Shown: positions 1-8,101 of the stretch, one piece after another
Layout: the number at the start of each line of letters is the position of its first letter
Numbering within the stretch: position 1 is the first letter of the stretch
Assembly: GCA_934322085.1 (NCBI GenBank)
Contig: CAKRGF010000009.1
Coordinates: forward strand, 1 to 64,000
Direction: 5' to 3'
Source: an uncultured Eubacterium sp.
Lineage (GTDB): Bacteria; Bacillota; Clostridia; Lachnospirales; Lachnospiraceae
DNA: 64,000 bases
The notes under the pieces: model-generated
The model's database searches: none
The model's input: the letters and a program-made list of their open reading frames with translations, nothing else
What the model was told of the DNA's origin: nothing
Translations under genes and position numbers: made by a program

Positions 1-37
1 CAAACTTTGCCTGAACTTCACCTAATTCAATATCCAT
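1..37 (-). CDS. BlaI/MecI-family repressor (N-terminal 12 residues only)
   Basis: The window edge cuts this gene after about 12 codons, reading MDIELGEVQAKF on the minus strand. The start follows a good ribosome site (AAAGGTGG, 7 nt before the ATG). The opening resembles BlaI/MecI/CopY winged-helix repressors of Lachnospiraceae, which often begin with a LGEVEAKFADIIW-like segment, but so short a piece cannot prove it. The promoter just upstream is spanned by an inverted repeat, which fits an autoregulated repressor. The family call is inference from the first residues and the operator-like context. Confidence 0.4.
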   Translation of the reverse strand, partial: MDIELGEVQAKF

Positions 38-56
38 TGTATATCCACCTTTCTTT

Positions 57-111
57 TGGTCTATTCTGAATAGATTGTAATTAGTTTATCCTAGATAGAC
101 CACATTGTCAA
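57..111 (-). promoter_or_regulatory. Promoter with flanking inverted repeat for the BlaI-like gene
   Basis: On the minus strand TTGACA (106-111) and TAAACT (83-88) are separated by 17 nt. TGGTCTAT (57-64) and its complement ATAGACCA (95-102) form an inverted repeat that brackets the -10 box. That is a sensible position for an autoregulatory operator. It does not match the TACA-N-TGTA bla operator closely. Confidence 0.5.
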
Positions 112-153
112 GAATTTTATTTTTAGCGGCTGTGTAGAGAAAAATAAAAAGAG

Positions 154-200
154 TTGTCGCAGAACCAATAAACAGATTTAGAATGGTTGACTGGCGACAA
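154..200 (+). repeat. Short imperfect hairpin in non-coding region
   Basis: TTGTCGC (154-160) pairs with GCGACAA (194-200), and AACCA (163-167) pairs with TGGTT (184-188), around an A-rich loop. It lies 17 nt before a much longer hairpin (218-291). No coding potential or ribosome site was seen between 112 and 330. The two stems together could be a small structured RNA or leader. No family was recognised. Confidence 0.45.
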
Positions 201-217
201 AGATTGACGGCAGTTTC

Positions 218-291
218 TTCGGTTTCTGTAATCTAGGAGAAGGGCTTTGTGACGAGTGGCAAAGCCCTTCTCCTAGATTACGGAAACCGAA
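218..291 (+). repeat. 32-bp near-perfect hairpin
   Basis: Positions 218-249 are complementary to 260-291 over 32 bp, with a single T/G wobble and a 10-nt loop. A stem this long is beyond an ordinary terminator. Downstream is an A-run on the + strand; on the minus strand the stem follows the A-rich spacer. It sits between the divergent BlaI-like gene and the small acidic protein. It could be a mobile hairpin, a strong transcription barrier or a structured RNA. Function unknown. Confidence 0.7.
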
Positions 292-309
292 AAAAGTACC
301 ATCCCCCTC

Positions 310-338
310 TTGTGAACCCCCCTTTTTTATGCTATAAT
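310..338 (+). promoter_or_regulatory. SigA-type promoter for small acidic protein
   Basis: TTGTGA (310-315) and a perfect TATAAT (333-338) are separated by 17 nt. The pair lies 28 nt before the start codon of the 50-aa protein and immediately after the long hairpin, which would insulate it from upstream transcription. Confidence 0.65.
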
Positions 339-365
339 AAATATATCAATAAAAGGAGGGGAATC

Positions 366-518
366 ATGGAGCAGTTTTTGACGGATGATGATCTCCTTGG
401 ACTGTTGGAAGAACTTGATCAGGATGATGCTGAGATTGAAGAGTTAGAATTTGAGATGGAGATGGAAGCTTCCAACCGCAGATACGAGGAGATTATTCAG
501 AAGCACCGTATGGATTAA
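366..518 (+). CDS. Small acidic protein, 50 aa, unknown function
   Basis: The start was set at 366 because AGGAGGGG lies just before it; an earlier in-frame codon at 249 would run through the long hairpin and has no ribosome site. The protein is very acidic in its first two thirds (runs of Asp/Glu from residue 5 to 33) and ends in a basic, probably helical tail. It has no membrane segment or cysteines. A dedicated promoter and terminator make it a single-gene unit. The charge pattern would suit a small regulator or nucleic-acid mimic, but no family was recognised. Confidence 0.7.
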   Translation: MEQFLTDDDLLGLLEELDQDDAEIEELEFEMEMEASNRRYEEIIQKHRMD

Positions 519-554
519 AGAAGCACTTTTGGTTATGAGAGTGCTTCTTTTTTT
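518..554 (+). terminator. Rho-independent terminator
   Basis: AAGAAGCACT (518-527) pairs with AGTGCTTCTT (540-549), followed by a T-run. It starts at the stop codon of the small acidic protein. Confidence 0.85.
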
Positions 555-628
555 CGGAACAGACCCAATCGTGTATTCATAAAATTTCTAAGAGTTTGTT
601 TTGGGGAAAGAAAAAAGGAGGTTTTTTG

Positions 629-2149
629 ATGATACGAGAGGCAAAGACTGAAAATGGATGGGTGCGCGGAATTGAAGCAGCGGATCCTAGAATTACTGTA
701 TTTAAGGGAATCCCGTTTGCGGCACCACCAATTGGAGAAAATCGCTGGCGTGCACCGCAGCCGCCAGTTGACTGGGAGGGAGTCAGGGATGCATCTCGAT
801 TTGCACCGATTTCCATGCAGAGCATACCGGGACTTGGAACAGACGTGTATTGCAAAGAATGGCATGTAGATCCGGAGATTCCTATGGACGAAGACTGTTT
901 GTACCTGAATGTGTGGACAAGTGCGAAGACTGTAGATGAAAAACAGCCGGTTTTAGTATGGTATTTTGGCGGCGGGCTGCAGTGGGGTTATCCATCCGAA
1001 ATGGAATTTGATGGAGAGCGGCTTGCCAGAAGAGGTGTCGTTGTTGTGACAGTAAATTACCGTATCAACTGTTTTGGATTTCTTGCTCATAAAGAATTGA
1101 CCAAAGAGGCACCGGAAGCACCGACAAACTTTGGAAATCTTGATCAGCAGGCAGGGCTTCGCTGGGTTGTACGAAATATTGCATCATTTGGCGGCGATCC
1201 GGAACAAATTACCATTGCTGGGCAGTCGGCGGGGGCAGGGAGCGTATTGACACAGATGACCTGTCCGGATAACTTTGGTTTGTTTCAGCGTGCAGTGATT
1301 ATGAGTGGCATGATTCGAAGCCCATATGCTGAAGAAGGAATGGGAATTCCGCCATCGTTAGATGAGGCAGAGAAACTCGGTGAGAAATTTTTTAATTATC
1401 TTGGTGTCAAGACTTTAGCAGATGCCAGGCAGCTGGATGCAAAATATATTCGTGATTGTTATGATAAATTTATGTATGAAAATGAAATTATGGTAACATC
1501 AAGGGATAATAATATTTGTATCGGCGATCCGATTCGTTTGTTTGCACAAGGGAAATATGCCGGTGTGCCTGTTCTTGCCGGAAATACGGAAGATGAGTTT
1601 CCATTTATGATTGATGCGCAGAATGAAGAAGAACTTGAGAAGAAGGCAAGTGCTTGGTTTTGCAAAAAAGCGGACAAATTTCTCGCAATACCACAGGTAC
1701 ACGAGAAAACGAAAGATGGTTATGCGCCCGTTAGCGGTATAGAACTTATGACAAAGGCCGCATTTCTTCTAAATGAAAAAAGTGTGAAGCCTGCAAACTG
1801 TTATTATTATCGTTTTGCACCGGATATACCGGGAGAGGATCATCCGGGAACATTTCATTCCGTTGATTTGTGGTTTTTCTTTGAAACACTTGCCAAATGC
1901 TGGCGGCCATTTGTTGGCAGGCATTATGATTTAGCCAGACAAATGTGTAATTACTGGGCGAATTTTATCAAATGCGGTGATCCAAATGGAATAGATGATG
2001 ACGGAAAGGCTCTTCCAAAATGGAATTCGTATCAGGAAAATGACCGGGCGGAAATGGTGTTTACTGCAGAAGGTGCAAAATCCGGAAATGAAAAAAATTC
2101 TAAGCTGATGGAATTTCTTCTTAGTGATAGAATAGAGCGAATGAAATAA
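629..2149 (+). CDS. Type-B carboxylesterase (para-nitrobenzyl esterase family)
   Basis: This 506-aa alpha/beta hydrolase splits carboxylic esters. The family signature is clear: an early EDCLYLNVW block, a GGG-type oxyanion-hole segment (YFGGGLQWG near residue 110), and the nucleophile elbow GQSAGAGS near residue 195, whose Ser is catalytic. A late FHSVDLWFFF segment should carry the catalytic His. There is no signal peptide, so it is probably cytosolic and acts on imported or xenobiotic esters. The start at 629 has AAAGGAGG seven bases ahead; an in-frame ATG at 596 lacks a ribosome site. It is flanked by terminators and appears to be transcribed alone. The substrate cannot be read from the sequence. 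Confidence 0.9.
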   Translation: MIREAKTENGWVRGIEAADPRITVFKGIPFAAPPIGENRWRAPQPPVDWEGVRDASRFAPISMQSIPGLGTDVYCKEWHVDPEIPMDEDCLYLNVWTSAKTVDEKQPVLVWYFGGGLQWGYPSEMEFDGERLARRGVVVVTVNYRINCFGFLAHKELTKEAPEAPTNFGNLDQQAGLRWVVRNIASFGGDPEQITIAGQSAGAGSVLTQMTCPDNFGLFQRAVIMSGMIRSPYAEEGMGIPPSLDEAEKLGEKFFNYLGVKTLADARQLDAKYIRDCYDKFMYENEIMVTSRDNNICIGDPIRLFAQGKYAGVPVLAGNTEDEFPFMIDAQNEEELEKKASAWFCKKADKFLAIPQVHEKTKDGYAPVSGIELMTKAAFLLNEKSVKPANCYYYRFAPDIPGEDHPGTFHSVDLWFFFETLAKCWRPFVGRHYDLARQMCNYWANFIKCGDPNGIDDDGKALPKWNSYQENDRAEMVFTAEGAKSGNEKNSKLMEFLLSDRIERMK

Positions 2150-2150
2150 A

Positions 2151-2203
2151 AGAGGCTGTCTGTTCTGACGATTGTGATATCGCAGAACAGGCAGCCTCTT
2201 TTT
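2151..2203. terminator. Bidirectional terminator
   Basis: A 17-bp stem (2151-2167 with 2183-2199) is flanked by A-runs on the left and T-runs on the right. It can serve both the esterase on the + strand and the 27-aa gene and its upstream partner on the minus strand. Confidence 0.85.
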
Positions 2204-2250
2204 GGCGTGCGCCACTTGATAAAATTTGAGTTTGAGAAACCTAGTTACTA

Positions 2251-2334
2251 TTATCTATGTTCAATATGATAAGCCCATGTTGTGATTGGACCGATAATAG
2301 CAATGCAAATAATTGTTTTAATTGCAAATATCAT
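2251..2334 (-). CDS. 27-aa hydrophobic membrane microprotein
   Basis: A tiny open frame of 27 codons with a near-ideal ribosome site (AAAGGAGG, 8 nt before the ATG). Residues 2-16 are almost all Ile, Ala, Cys, Thr or Gly and would form one membrane helix, followed by a short polar tail (YHIEHR). It lies 32 nt after the stop codon of a two-helix membrane protein on the same strand and before a shared terminator, so the two probably share a transcript. Function unknown. The strong translation signal is the main reason to call it real. Confidence 0.6.
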   Translation of the reverse strand: MIFAIKTIICIAIIGPITTWAYHIEHR

Positions 2335-2366
2335 GGTTACGTCCTCCTTTCCCGACTTCTATGAAA

Positions 2367-2825
2367 TCAGAAAAGGACTGGACGATAGGTTTCTCCGTTT
2401 TGATTATGTATGTATCGTATCAAAAAATTTCTTAGATGATTGTCTTTTCTCTGCCGCCTGAGTCTTTGCAGAAAAACGAACTGCCAAAGGGCGAAACAAA
2501 GACCTAAAACGGAAAACCAAAGTTCCGGAATCGGCAGCCGGAAAGGAATCCGGTTTGACACACGAATCCGGGAAAGAATGGATAATGGTTGTCCTTCTTT
2601 GCCGGCGGAAATTATCCAGCCAGAAAATGGGATGGAATCATTTGCACCAATCTGTGTCTGCACCGGCTGCAGCGAGTGATCTGATTCGTGACTGCATGAA
2701 AAAATATTTCTGTCAAAAAGAGCCTTTTGTGGCAGACACGATAAAAAAATGGCAAGGCAAAGGCTAAGCCACAAAAAAGTGGCATGTTTATGTAGATATC
2801 TGCCTTTTATACATTGCCTAAACAT
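2367..2825 (-). CDS. Two-helix membrane protein, 152 aa, unknown function
   Basis: There is a hydrophobic segment at about residues 16-32 and a second at about 101-118. Between them is a ~65-residue polar segment with three Cys at its start, probably on the outer face. After helix 2 comes a strongly basic stretch (RLRRQRKD) and a short tail. A GAGGA ribosome site precedes the ATG. Overlapping frames on the + strand lack ribosome sites. The gene follows the zinc-ribbon membrane protein on the same strand. I do not recognise the family. Confidence 0.55.
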   Translation of the reverse strand: MFRQCIKGRYLHKHATFLWLSLCLAIFLSCLPQKALFDRNIFSCSHESDHSLQPVQTQIGANDSIPFSGWIISAGKEGQPLSILSRIRVSNRIPFRLPIPELWFSVLGLCFALWQFVFLQRLRRQRKDNHLRNFLIRYIHNQNGETYRPVLF

Positions 2826-2853
2826 ATCAAATTCCTCACTTACAAAATATCAT

Positions 2854-3711
2854 TTACTGAAACAAACTATTGAAACTGTCTTCAAGACTGTCACTAAAAC
2901 TGCTGTAAGAAGATCCTTCTACAAAAGTAAATACTTCTGTTGGCATTACAGCATTGAAAAGTGCAGCGAATATGATAAACAAAACATATAATACAACATA
3001 TGTGCTGACAACAATCAGGAAAGCACGATTTGCGTTCACTTCGAAATTCTTTTCTACGGCAAGGATGCTTAAGAAAGCAGCAATAATCTCGCCGAGGAAA
3101 AAGAAAAACATACCAATTTCTGCGCTTGCCATACCAAGTAAAAGACCAATAAAAGTCAGTGGCAGACATATAAAACAACGAATAGATGCCGTTGCCAGCG
3201 CGGATTTAAGAGTGACATTAGCTTTTACTGCCTTTCCGATACCAAGATACATTCCCATTGCGGCTGCGGAGAGAGCAATCGAGAAAAAGAAGGTAAAGCA
3301 AAACGAAATGGCAAGACTAATTGCGGAATTATGTTCAAGTCCTACACCATAGTTTGTCAAAGCAAACAATCCGCTGAAAAGTGCCTGTGCGGCAATTAAA
3401 ATCAATGCGGCAAACCAGCTTTCTTTTTTAGCAAGAACAGAAGCAGCTTCTGCCGGGTTTTTCCAAACGGTTTTCAACGCTGTAACCAAATTTTCAACGC
3501 CCTGTTTGATTTCACGTGAACTCTGGCTCGGTGCAGCCTGTACCGGTGTTGGGACTGGTGTTGGTGCAGCCGGAGGCGGTGTTACCGGATTTGGAGCGAC
3601 AGGCGTTGGTGTTGGAGCAGCAGGTGCTGGATTCGGCGCTGCCTGTGCAGTGCAGTTACAAACTTCGCCTTCCTGAAGTGGACGGCCACATTGTGTACAA
3701 AAGTTTCCCAT
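2854..3711 (-). CDS. Zinc-ribbon multi-pass membrane protein, 285 aa
   Basis: The N-terminus holds a zinc-ribbon: MGNFCTQCGRPLQEGEVCNC gives a CxxC pair and a CxC pair. Then comes a Pro/Ala-rich linker (residues 22-65), a short amphipathic stretch, and about six hydrophobic segments from residue 95 to 265. This zinc-ribbon, proline linker and Yip1-like membrane layout is common in Clostridia. The role is unknown; such proteins are usually guessed to act in envelope stress or membrane organisation. The ATG at 3711 has GGAGGA upstream. It lies in the same direction as the two small membrane genes that follow. Confidence 0.75.
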   Translation of the reverse strand: MGNFCTQCGRPLQEGEVCNCTAQAAPNPAPAAPTPTPVAPNPVTPPPAAPTPVPTPVQAAPSQSSREIKQGVENLVTALKTVWKNPAEAASVLAKKESWFAALILIAAQALFSGLFALTNYGVGLEHNSAISLAISFCFTFFFSIALSAAAMGMYLGIGKAVKANVTLKSALATASIRCFICLPLTFIGLLLGMASAEIGMFFFFLGEIIAAFLSILAVEKNFEVNANRAFLIVVSTYVVLYVLFIIFAALFNAVMPTEVFTFVEGSSYSSFSDSLEDSFNSLFQ

Positions 3712-3783
3712 ATAAATATTTCCTCCAATTTTTTTGGTACAAAAATTAATCTAACACCAATATATCATTGAATATCAGGAGAT

Positions 3784-5511
3784 TCAAGTTTTTTCTTTGA
3801 GCCAGCCATCAATTTGCTTCTCTAAAACTGGGAAGGAAGTTGGACCGGTGTCTAATAAAAATGTGTGGAAGAGAAGCGGGCTGTAGTATTTCCCTGCCGC
3901 CTTTTGAAACACTTCCCGAATCCGGCAGATTTCCAGGTAACCAATTGTGTAAGGCAGGTAACTGCCGGGTGAGTCAATAATTGTTTCATAAATTCCCTTA
4001 GCGTTGTCGGCTGTTTGAATTCCATGATTAGTAAGAAAGTTTGAAAGTTTTTTCTGGCTCCAGTGTTTTGCGTGGATGCCAATGTCACAGAGTGCATACA
4101 GGCAGTGGGTGGAGATGGCATTGTTCTGCAGAATATCGATTTCCTCTTTCGTGGTATCTAAAAATTGGTAAGAATATATTTCTGCATAGGTAGCGTAGCC
4201 TTCTGTGTATGCCGGGAAATTAAGAACATAGCGCAGGGGATGCTTATTTTTTTCACGAAAATAACAGTTTTGAAATAAGTGTCCCGGATAGCCCTCATGT
4301 GCCAGCGTAGCATATAAATTCTGATGGCGGTACTTTGCGGCATGATTGATGTAAATCACATTGGCGGCGGGCTCATCGATGGGCGGGGTGAGGTAAAAGG
4401 CGGGACTTAAAAAGTTTTCTAACGAGGAATCAACGGCGCGTATGTGACAGGTCTGTTTTTTCAGTGCAGGAAAATCCGTGCGGATATTTCTCTTTAGATG
4501 AGTAAGAATCGATTTTGGTTCTTCATATTTTGAAGTGTGCTTTTCGCAGGTCAAAAAGGAAGAAGGTGACGTGGCGGCAAGGGTGGCAAGCTTTTGTTCG
4601 GATTCACTAAGTTTTTTTGTCAGCATTTGAAATAAGGAATCGGAAGAAGACTTGGTGCCAGTTTTTTCTTTTACCAGATATTCGTAATAAGCACTGCCGC
4701 CCGCGTATGCAGAGAGGGCACCATCATCTGGAGCAAAGGGCAAAAGCTTATTTAATTCGGTAATCAAATTTTTATAGGCAGGAAGAAGTGACCCCGCGAG
4801 AAGTTTCTTATGTTTTTTTAACCGCTCTTTTTTTTCAGAAGCGGAGAAAAAAGAAGCGGAATTTATGGATTTTTCAAAACTTTTTTCGATGGCATCTGTC
4901 CCCGATGAGTCGATAAATTCCTGACACTGGCTTATTGTGTGGCGGATGGTTGTGGCTGCTGGCAGTGTGCCTTTTTTTTGCTTGATTTTTTCCAGAGCAG
5001 TCAGAGAGTTAAAGTAGGCAGGAATGGATCCAAGTAAAGAAAAATACTGGTCATAATCCTGTTTATCCGTAAGAATAAATTCACAGAGAAGAACCGGGAG
5101 CTGCGCCTGAATCCCGCTTGAAGGGTCGAATGAATACGAATAAGCAAGCATGCGGGTATCGTCTTGTGACAAAGTAAGAGAAGTATCAAGCGTGTCATAG
5201 AGAAGTCTGGACTCACGGGATAAATTTTGTGAGGGAAAGTTATGAAGTCTTGCGAGTGTATTTTCCGTGGAAGTCTGCATCTGCTTCAAATCACCAAGGG
5301 AAAATGAAGAAAACCCATCGGGTAAATCGGTAATTCCGTATTTTTCCGGGGATATCAGCGTGTAGTTGAGCGTTAAGGAGTCACTTGCGGCATAGGAGCG
5401 AAACGTTTCCATGCAAAAGGTGTTAAAGTCAGCGTTTGCTTCCTGTCCGGTCTGACAGCCTGCAAGCAAGAAGGAAAAAAGGAGAAAAAGCGCAAAAAAT
5501 CTTTTTTTCAT
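3784..5511 (-). CDS. DUF885 lipoprotein, putative metallopeptidase
   Basis: This 575-aa protein has a lipoprotein signal peptide (residues 1-19, lipobox LLAGC) and so is anchored outside the membrane. The rest matches the DUF885 family: the zinc-binding AHEGYPGH motif is near residues 404-411 and an EGYATYAE segment about 25-30 residues later gives the downstream Glu ligand. DUF885 proteins resemble M3/M32-like peptidases. Length is normal for the family. It probably trims peptides at the cell surface; the substrate is unknown. GGAGG lies ahead of the ATG. The next gene is divergent. Confidence 0.85.
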   Translation of the reverse strand: MKKRFFALFLLFSFLLAGCQTGQEANADFNTFCMETFRSYAASDSLTLNYTLISPEKYGITDLPDGFSSFSLGDLKQMQTSTENTLARLHNFPSQNLSRESRLLYDTLDTSLTLSQDDTRMLAYSYSFDPSSGIQAQLPVLLCEFILTDKQDYDQYFSLLGSIPAYFNSLTALEKIKQKKGTLPAATTIRHTISQCQEFIDSSGTDAIEKSFEKSINSASFFSASEKKERLKKHKKLLAGSLLPAYKNLITELNKLLPFAPDDGALSAYAGGSAYYEYLVKEKTGTKSSSDSLFQMLTKKLSESEQKLATLAATSPSSFLTCEKHTSKYEEPKSILTHLKRNIRTDFPALKKQTCHIRAVDSSLENFLSPAFYLTPPIDEPAANVIYINHAAKYRHQNLYATLAHEGYPGHLFQNCYFREKNKHPLRYVLNFPAYTEGYATYAEIYSYQFLDTTKEEIDILQNNAISTHCLYALCDIGIHAKHWSQKKLSNFLTNHGIQTADNAKGIYETIIDSPGSYLPYTIGYLEICRIREVFQKAAGKYYSPLLFHTFLLDTGPTSFPVLEKQIDGWLKEKT

Positions 5512-5636
5512 GGGTACGCCTCCAAGACGTTTGTTCTCAATGTATGAAAGCGGAAAAACATTTATGATATGGCATATTTTTTATTCTGACACATAAAATT
5601 TAAGGCAGACAAACGGAGACTGAGGAGGGGATATTT

Positions 5637-6635
5637 TTGGAAGACAGACGCGATTTAATCGAGCAAAAATATGGGTTTCAGGTGAAAAATCAATACCGGG
5701 CAAGGGGTGCCATCCTATTTGATACGAAAGACGGTCCCCTGCTGCTTCGTGAAAAAATGAAACTTACCGGACATTTTGAATGGGAAAATGAAGTGAAGGA
5801 GCATTTGCGAGAAAACGGTATGACACTTTTGGATTTTGCCGTAAAAAATGTGGATGGAGAGTATTTGACAGAAGGGGAAGACGGGGCAAAATATGTTTTG
5901 TACCGGTGGTTTTTGGGTGAGGAATGTGACTGTAAAAATCTGACTATGATTCGCTTGATGGCAGAAAATTTAGGACGGCTTCACAGTAGTCTGCAGAATT
6001 TTTATGAGGAGCCGGTTTTGCTTCAGCAGCCGCTTTTGACCCAGTATGATAAACATAACAGGGAAATGAAACATGTGTATGGGTATATGCGTGGGAAGAA
6101 GAAAAAAACGGAATTTGAACGGTATGCCATGCAGTGTTTTCCGAATTTTTACGAACGTGGTATTCAGGCGCGTAATCAGCTTTCTGAAAATTTGTATTAT
6201 AAAGAACACAGCGGACAGACGAAAGACGTCTGCCACGGGGAGTATAATTACCACAATCTGCTTCTGACTAAAAACGGACTTGCTACAACAAATTTTGAGC
6301 ATGCAGCGCCGGGGGTGCAGCTTCTTGATATGGCGTATTTTATGAGAAAGGTCATGGAAAAGAATAAGTGGCAGCTGGAAAAAGGTGTGGTTTTGTGGAA
6401 TGGTTACTGTGAAGCGGCAGGATGCAGTAGAAAAGAACTGGAATTTCTCATCACCATTTTGTCCTATCCAATTAAATACTGGAAACTTCTCAATCAGTAC
6501 ATCAACAGCAAAAAGACGTGGATTTCCAAGAAAAGCATGGAAAAATTAAAGGCAGTCTGTGAGCAGGAAGAGAGCAAAGATAAGTTTTTGCAGCAAATGC
6601 GAACATTTACGTTAGGGACTAGTCAGAAAGCCTAA
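5637..6635 (+). CDS. CotS-like spore coat protein (aminoglycoside phosphotransferase fold)
   Basis: This 332-aa protein has the kinase-like CotS/YsxE/YutH fold. There is an N-terminal lobe with VKNQYRARGAILFDTKDGPL, the TKDG turn typical of the family, and a catalytic-loop-like segment CHGEYNYHNLLL near residue 199. The usual DxD metal site is altered (TTNFEHA), as in other coat-associated members, so kinase activity is doubtful. It points to a spore-forming ancestry. The start is TTG at 5637, chosen because GAGGAGGGG lies 6 nt ahead; no ATG is better placed. It is transcribed divergently from the DUF885 gene. Confidence 0.8.
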   Translation: MEDRRDLIEQKYGFQVKNQYRARGAILFDTKDGPLLLREKMKLTGHFEWENEVKEHLRENGMTLLDFAVKNVDGEYLTEGEDGAKYVLYRWFLGEECDCKNLTMIRLMAENLGRLHSSLQNFYEEPVLLQQPLLTQYDKHNREMKHVYGYMRGKKKKTEFERYAMQCFPNFYERGIQARNQLSENLYYKEHSGQTKDVCHGEYNYHNLLLTKNGLATTNFEHAAPGVQLLDMAYFMRKVMEKNKWQLEKGVVLWNGYCEAAGCSRKELEFLITILSYPIKYWKLLNQYINSKKTWISKKSMEKLKAVCEQEESKDKFLQQMRTFTLGTSQKA

Positions 6636-6706
6636 AATGTGATACAATATAGTTCTTAATATACGGAAGTATTTTGTCACACAAAAAGAGTGTCAGGAGA
6701 TAAAAA

Positions 6707-8005
6707 ATGAAACAAGCGAAAATGCAGATTTGTCTTTTTATTGTTTTGCTGGCTGGTCTGACCGGCTGCGGGTCAACTGCCAAAAAGGCGGAGGTGACGA
6801 ACTCTCCGGAGCCGAGTGTCAGCTATGAACAGGGAGCAGATTTTGTTGGTGCCGTTGGCGCTGTCGATGAAGAGCAGGGTACGATGGAATTTTATAATAC
6901 GACATTCCAGACGATGGAGACGTATCCTTACACCGGTGGGACACAGATTTTGACAAAAAACAACAAAGAAATGACGGCATCCGAAATTGAACTGGGTGAA
7001 GTTTATGATGTATATACAAGCGAAGATGGGAAAAAGATTGAGAAGATGGTGCAGAATGCATCGGTGACCGAGCACGAAGGAGCTTCACTGGAAGTGAATC
7101 AGGAGGAAAAACGGCTTACGGTGCGTGGCGTGAATTATGCTTATAACGATGATCTGCTTGTATTTTCGGATGGTAAACAAATTGATCCGCTGGAGATCAC
7201 ACCGGAGGATGAAGTGACTCTTTGCGGTATGAATGGACAAGCGTTTTCTGTTGTTGTTACAAAGGGACACGGATATATCAAGCCGAATAATTTTAAGGAT
7301 TTTACCGGTGGTACAGTTACAGTGCAGGGCGAGGCAATTCTTCCGGTTGCGAAGGATATGCTTTTGGTGGTGCCAGAAGGGCAGCAGCTTATCACGATGA
7401 AAAATGGTGATTTGATGGCTGAGGTCACAGTAGAAGTAAAACGTGGACAGGTTACAAAAGTCGATATGGCAAAGTATCAGAATCAAGTGCCGGATACGGC
7501 TAGGGTTACATTTGATGTGAATCCACAGGGCGCAGAACTATATGTGAATGGTGTGCTCACCGACCCGTCGAAACCGGTTTCGCTAAAATATGGTAATCAT
7601 TCCGTGAAAGTTTCGCTGGAAGGCTATGAAGATTACAGCGGTATTATTTCCGTGAAGGATGCGAGTCTGACCGTTCACATTAATCTGGCGGAAGAAAGTG
7701 CGGATGTCGAGACGGATAGTTCGGATTCTTCCAGTTCGGTTTCCGATGATTCGTCCTCATCTTCGAGTGAGAGCAGTGTCACATATGATAATGATCATAA
7801 GGTTACGGTAAGTGCGCCGGTGGGTGCTGCCGTTTATGTCAACGGAACTTATAAGGGAGAGGTGCCTTGCAGTTTTACGAAAATGATAGGAAATGTAACA
7901 CTTTCTCTTACGAAAGATGGTTATGAGACAAAAACCTATGCCGTTGAAATTTCGGATGACAGTAAGGATATTTCTTGGAGTTTTCCGGATTTGACAAAAA
8001 AGTAA
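6707..8005 (+). CDS. Lipoprotein with two C-terminal PEGA domains
   Basis: Residues 1-21 form a lipoprotein signal peptide ending in LTGC. The middle of the protein is a beta-rich domain of unknown family (about 45-260). Two PEGA modules follow, near residues 263-330 (VNPQGAELYVNGV, then the LEGYED turn) and 365-430 (APVGAAVYVNGTYKGE, then TKDGYET). They are joined by a Ser/Asp-rich linker of about 30 residues. PEGA domains are surface-exposed and common on Gram-positive lipoproteins. The 432-aa protein is probably envelope-bound; no enzymatic motif is visible. A good ribosome site (AGGAG) precedes the ATG. Confidence 0.8.
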   Translation: MKQAKMQICLFIVLLAGLTGCGSTAKKAEVTNSPEPSVSYEQGADFVGAVGAVDEEQGTMEFYNTTFQTMETYPYTGGTQILTKNNKEMTASEIELGEVYDVYTSEDGKKIEKMVQNASVTEHEGASLEVNQEEKRLTVRGVNYAYNDDLLVFSDGKQIDPLEITPEDEVTLCGMNGQAFSVVVTKGHGYIKPNNFKDFTGGTVTVQGEAILPVAKDMLLVVPEGQQLITMKNGDLMAEVTVEVKRGQVTKVDMAKYQNQVPDTARVTFDVNPQGAELYVNGVLTDPSKPVSLKYGNHSVKVSLEGYEDYSGIISVKDASLTVHINLAEESADVETDSSDSSSSVSDDSSSSSSESSVTYDNDHKVTVSAPVGAAVYVNGTYKGEVPCSFTKMIGNVTLSLTKDGYETKTYAVEISDDSKDISWSFPDLTKK

Positions 8006-8101
8006 TTTAGTTAATTTCCCGTAAGGGTGAATATCACTTTTTAGAAAGTGAAATAAATTAAAAAAGCAGGCCACAGGTGATGTGGCAGCAAGGAGGAAAT
8101 T

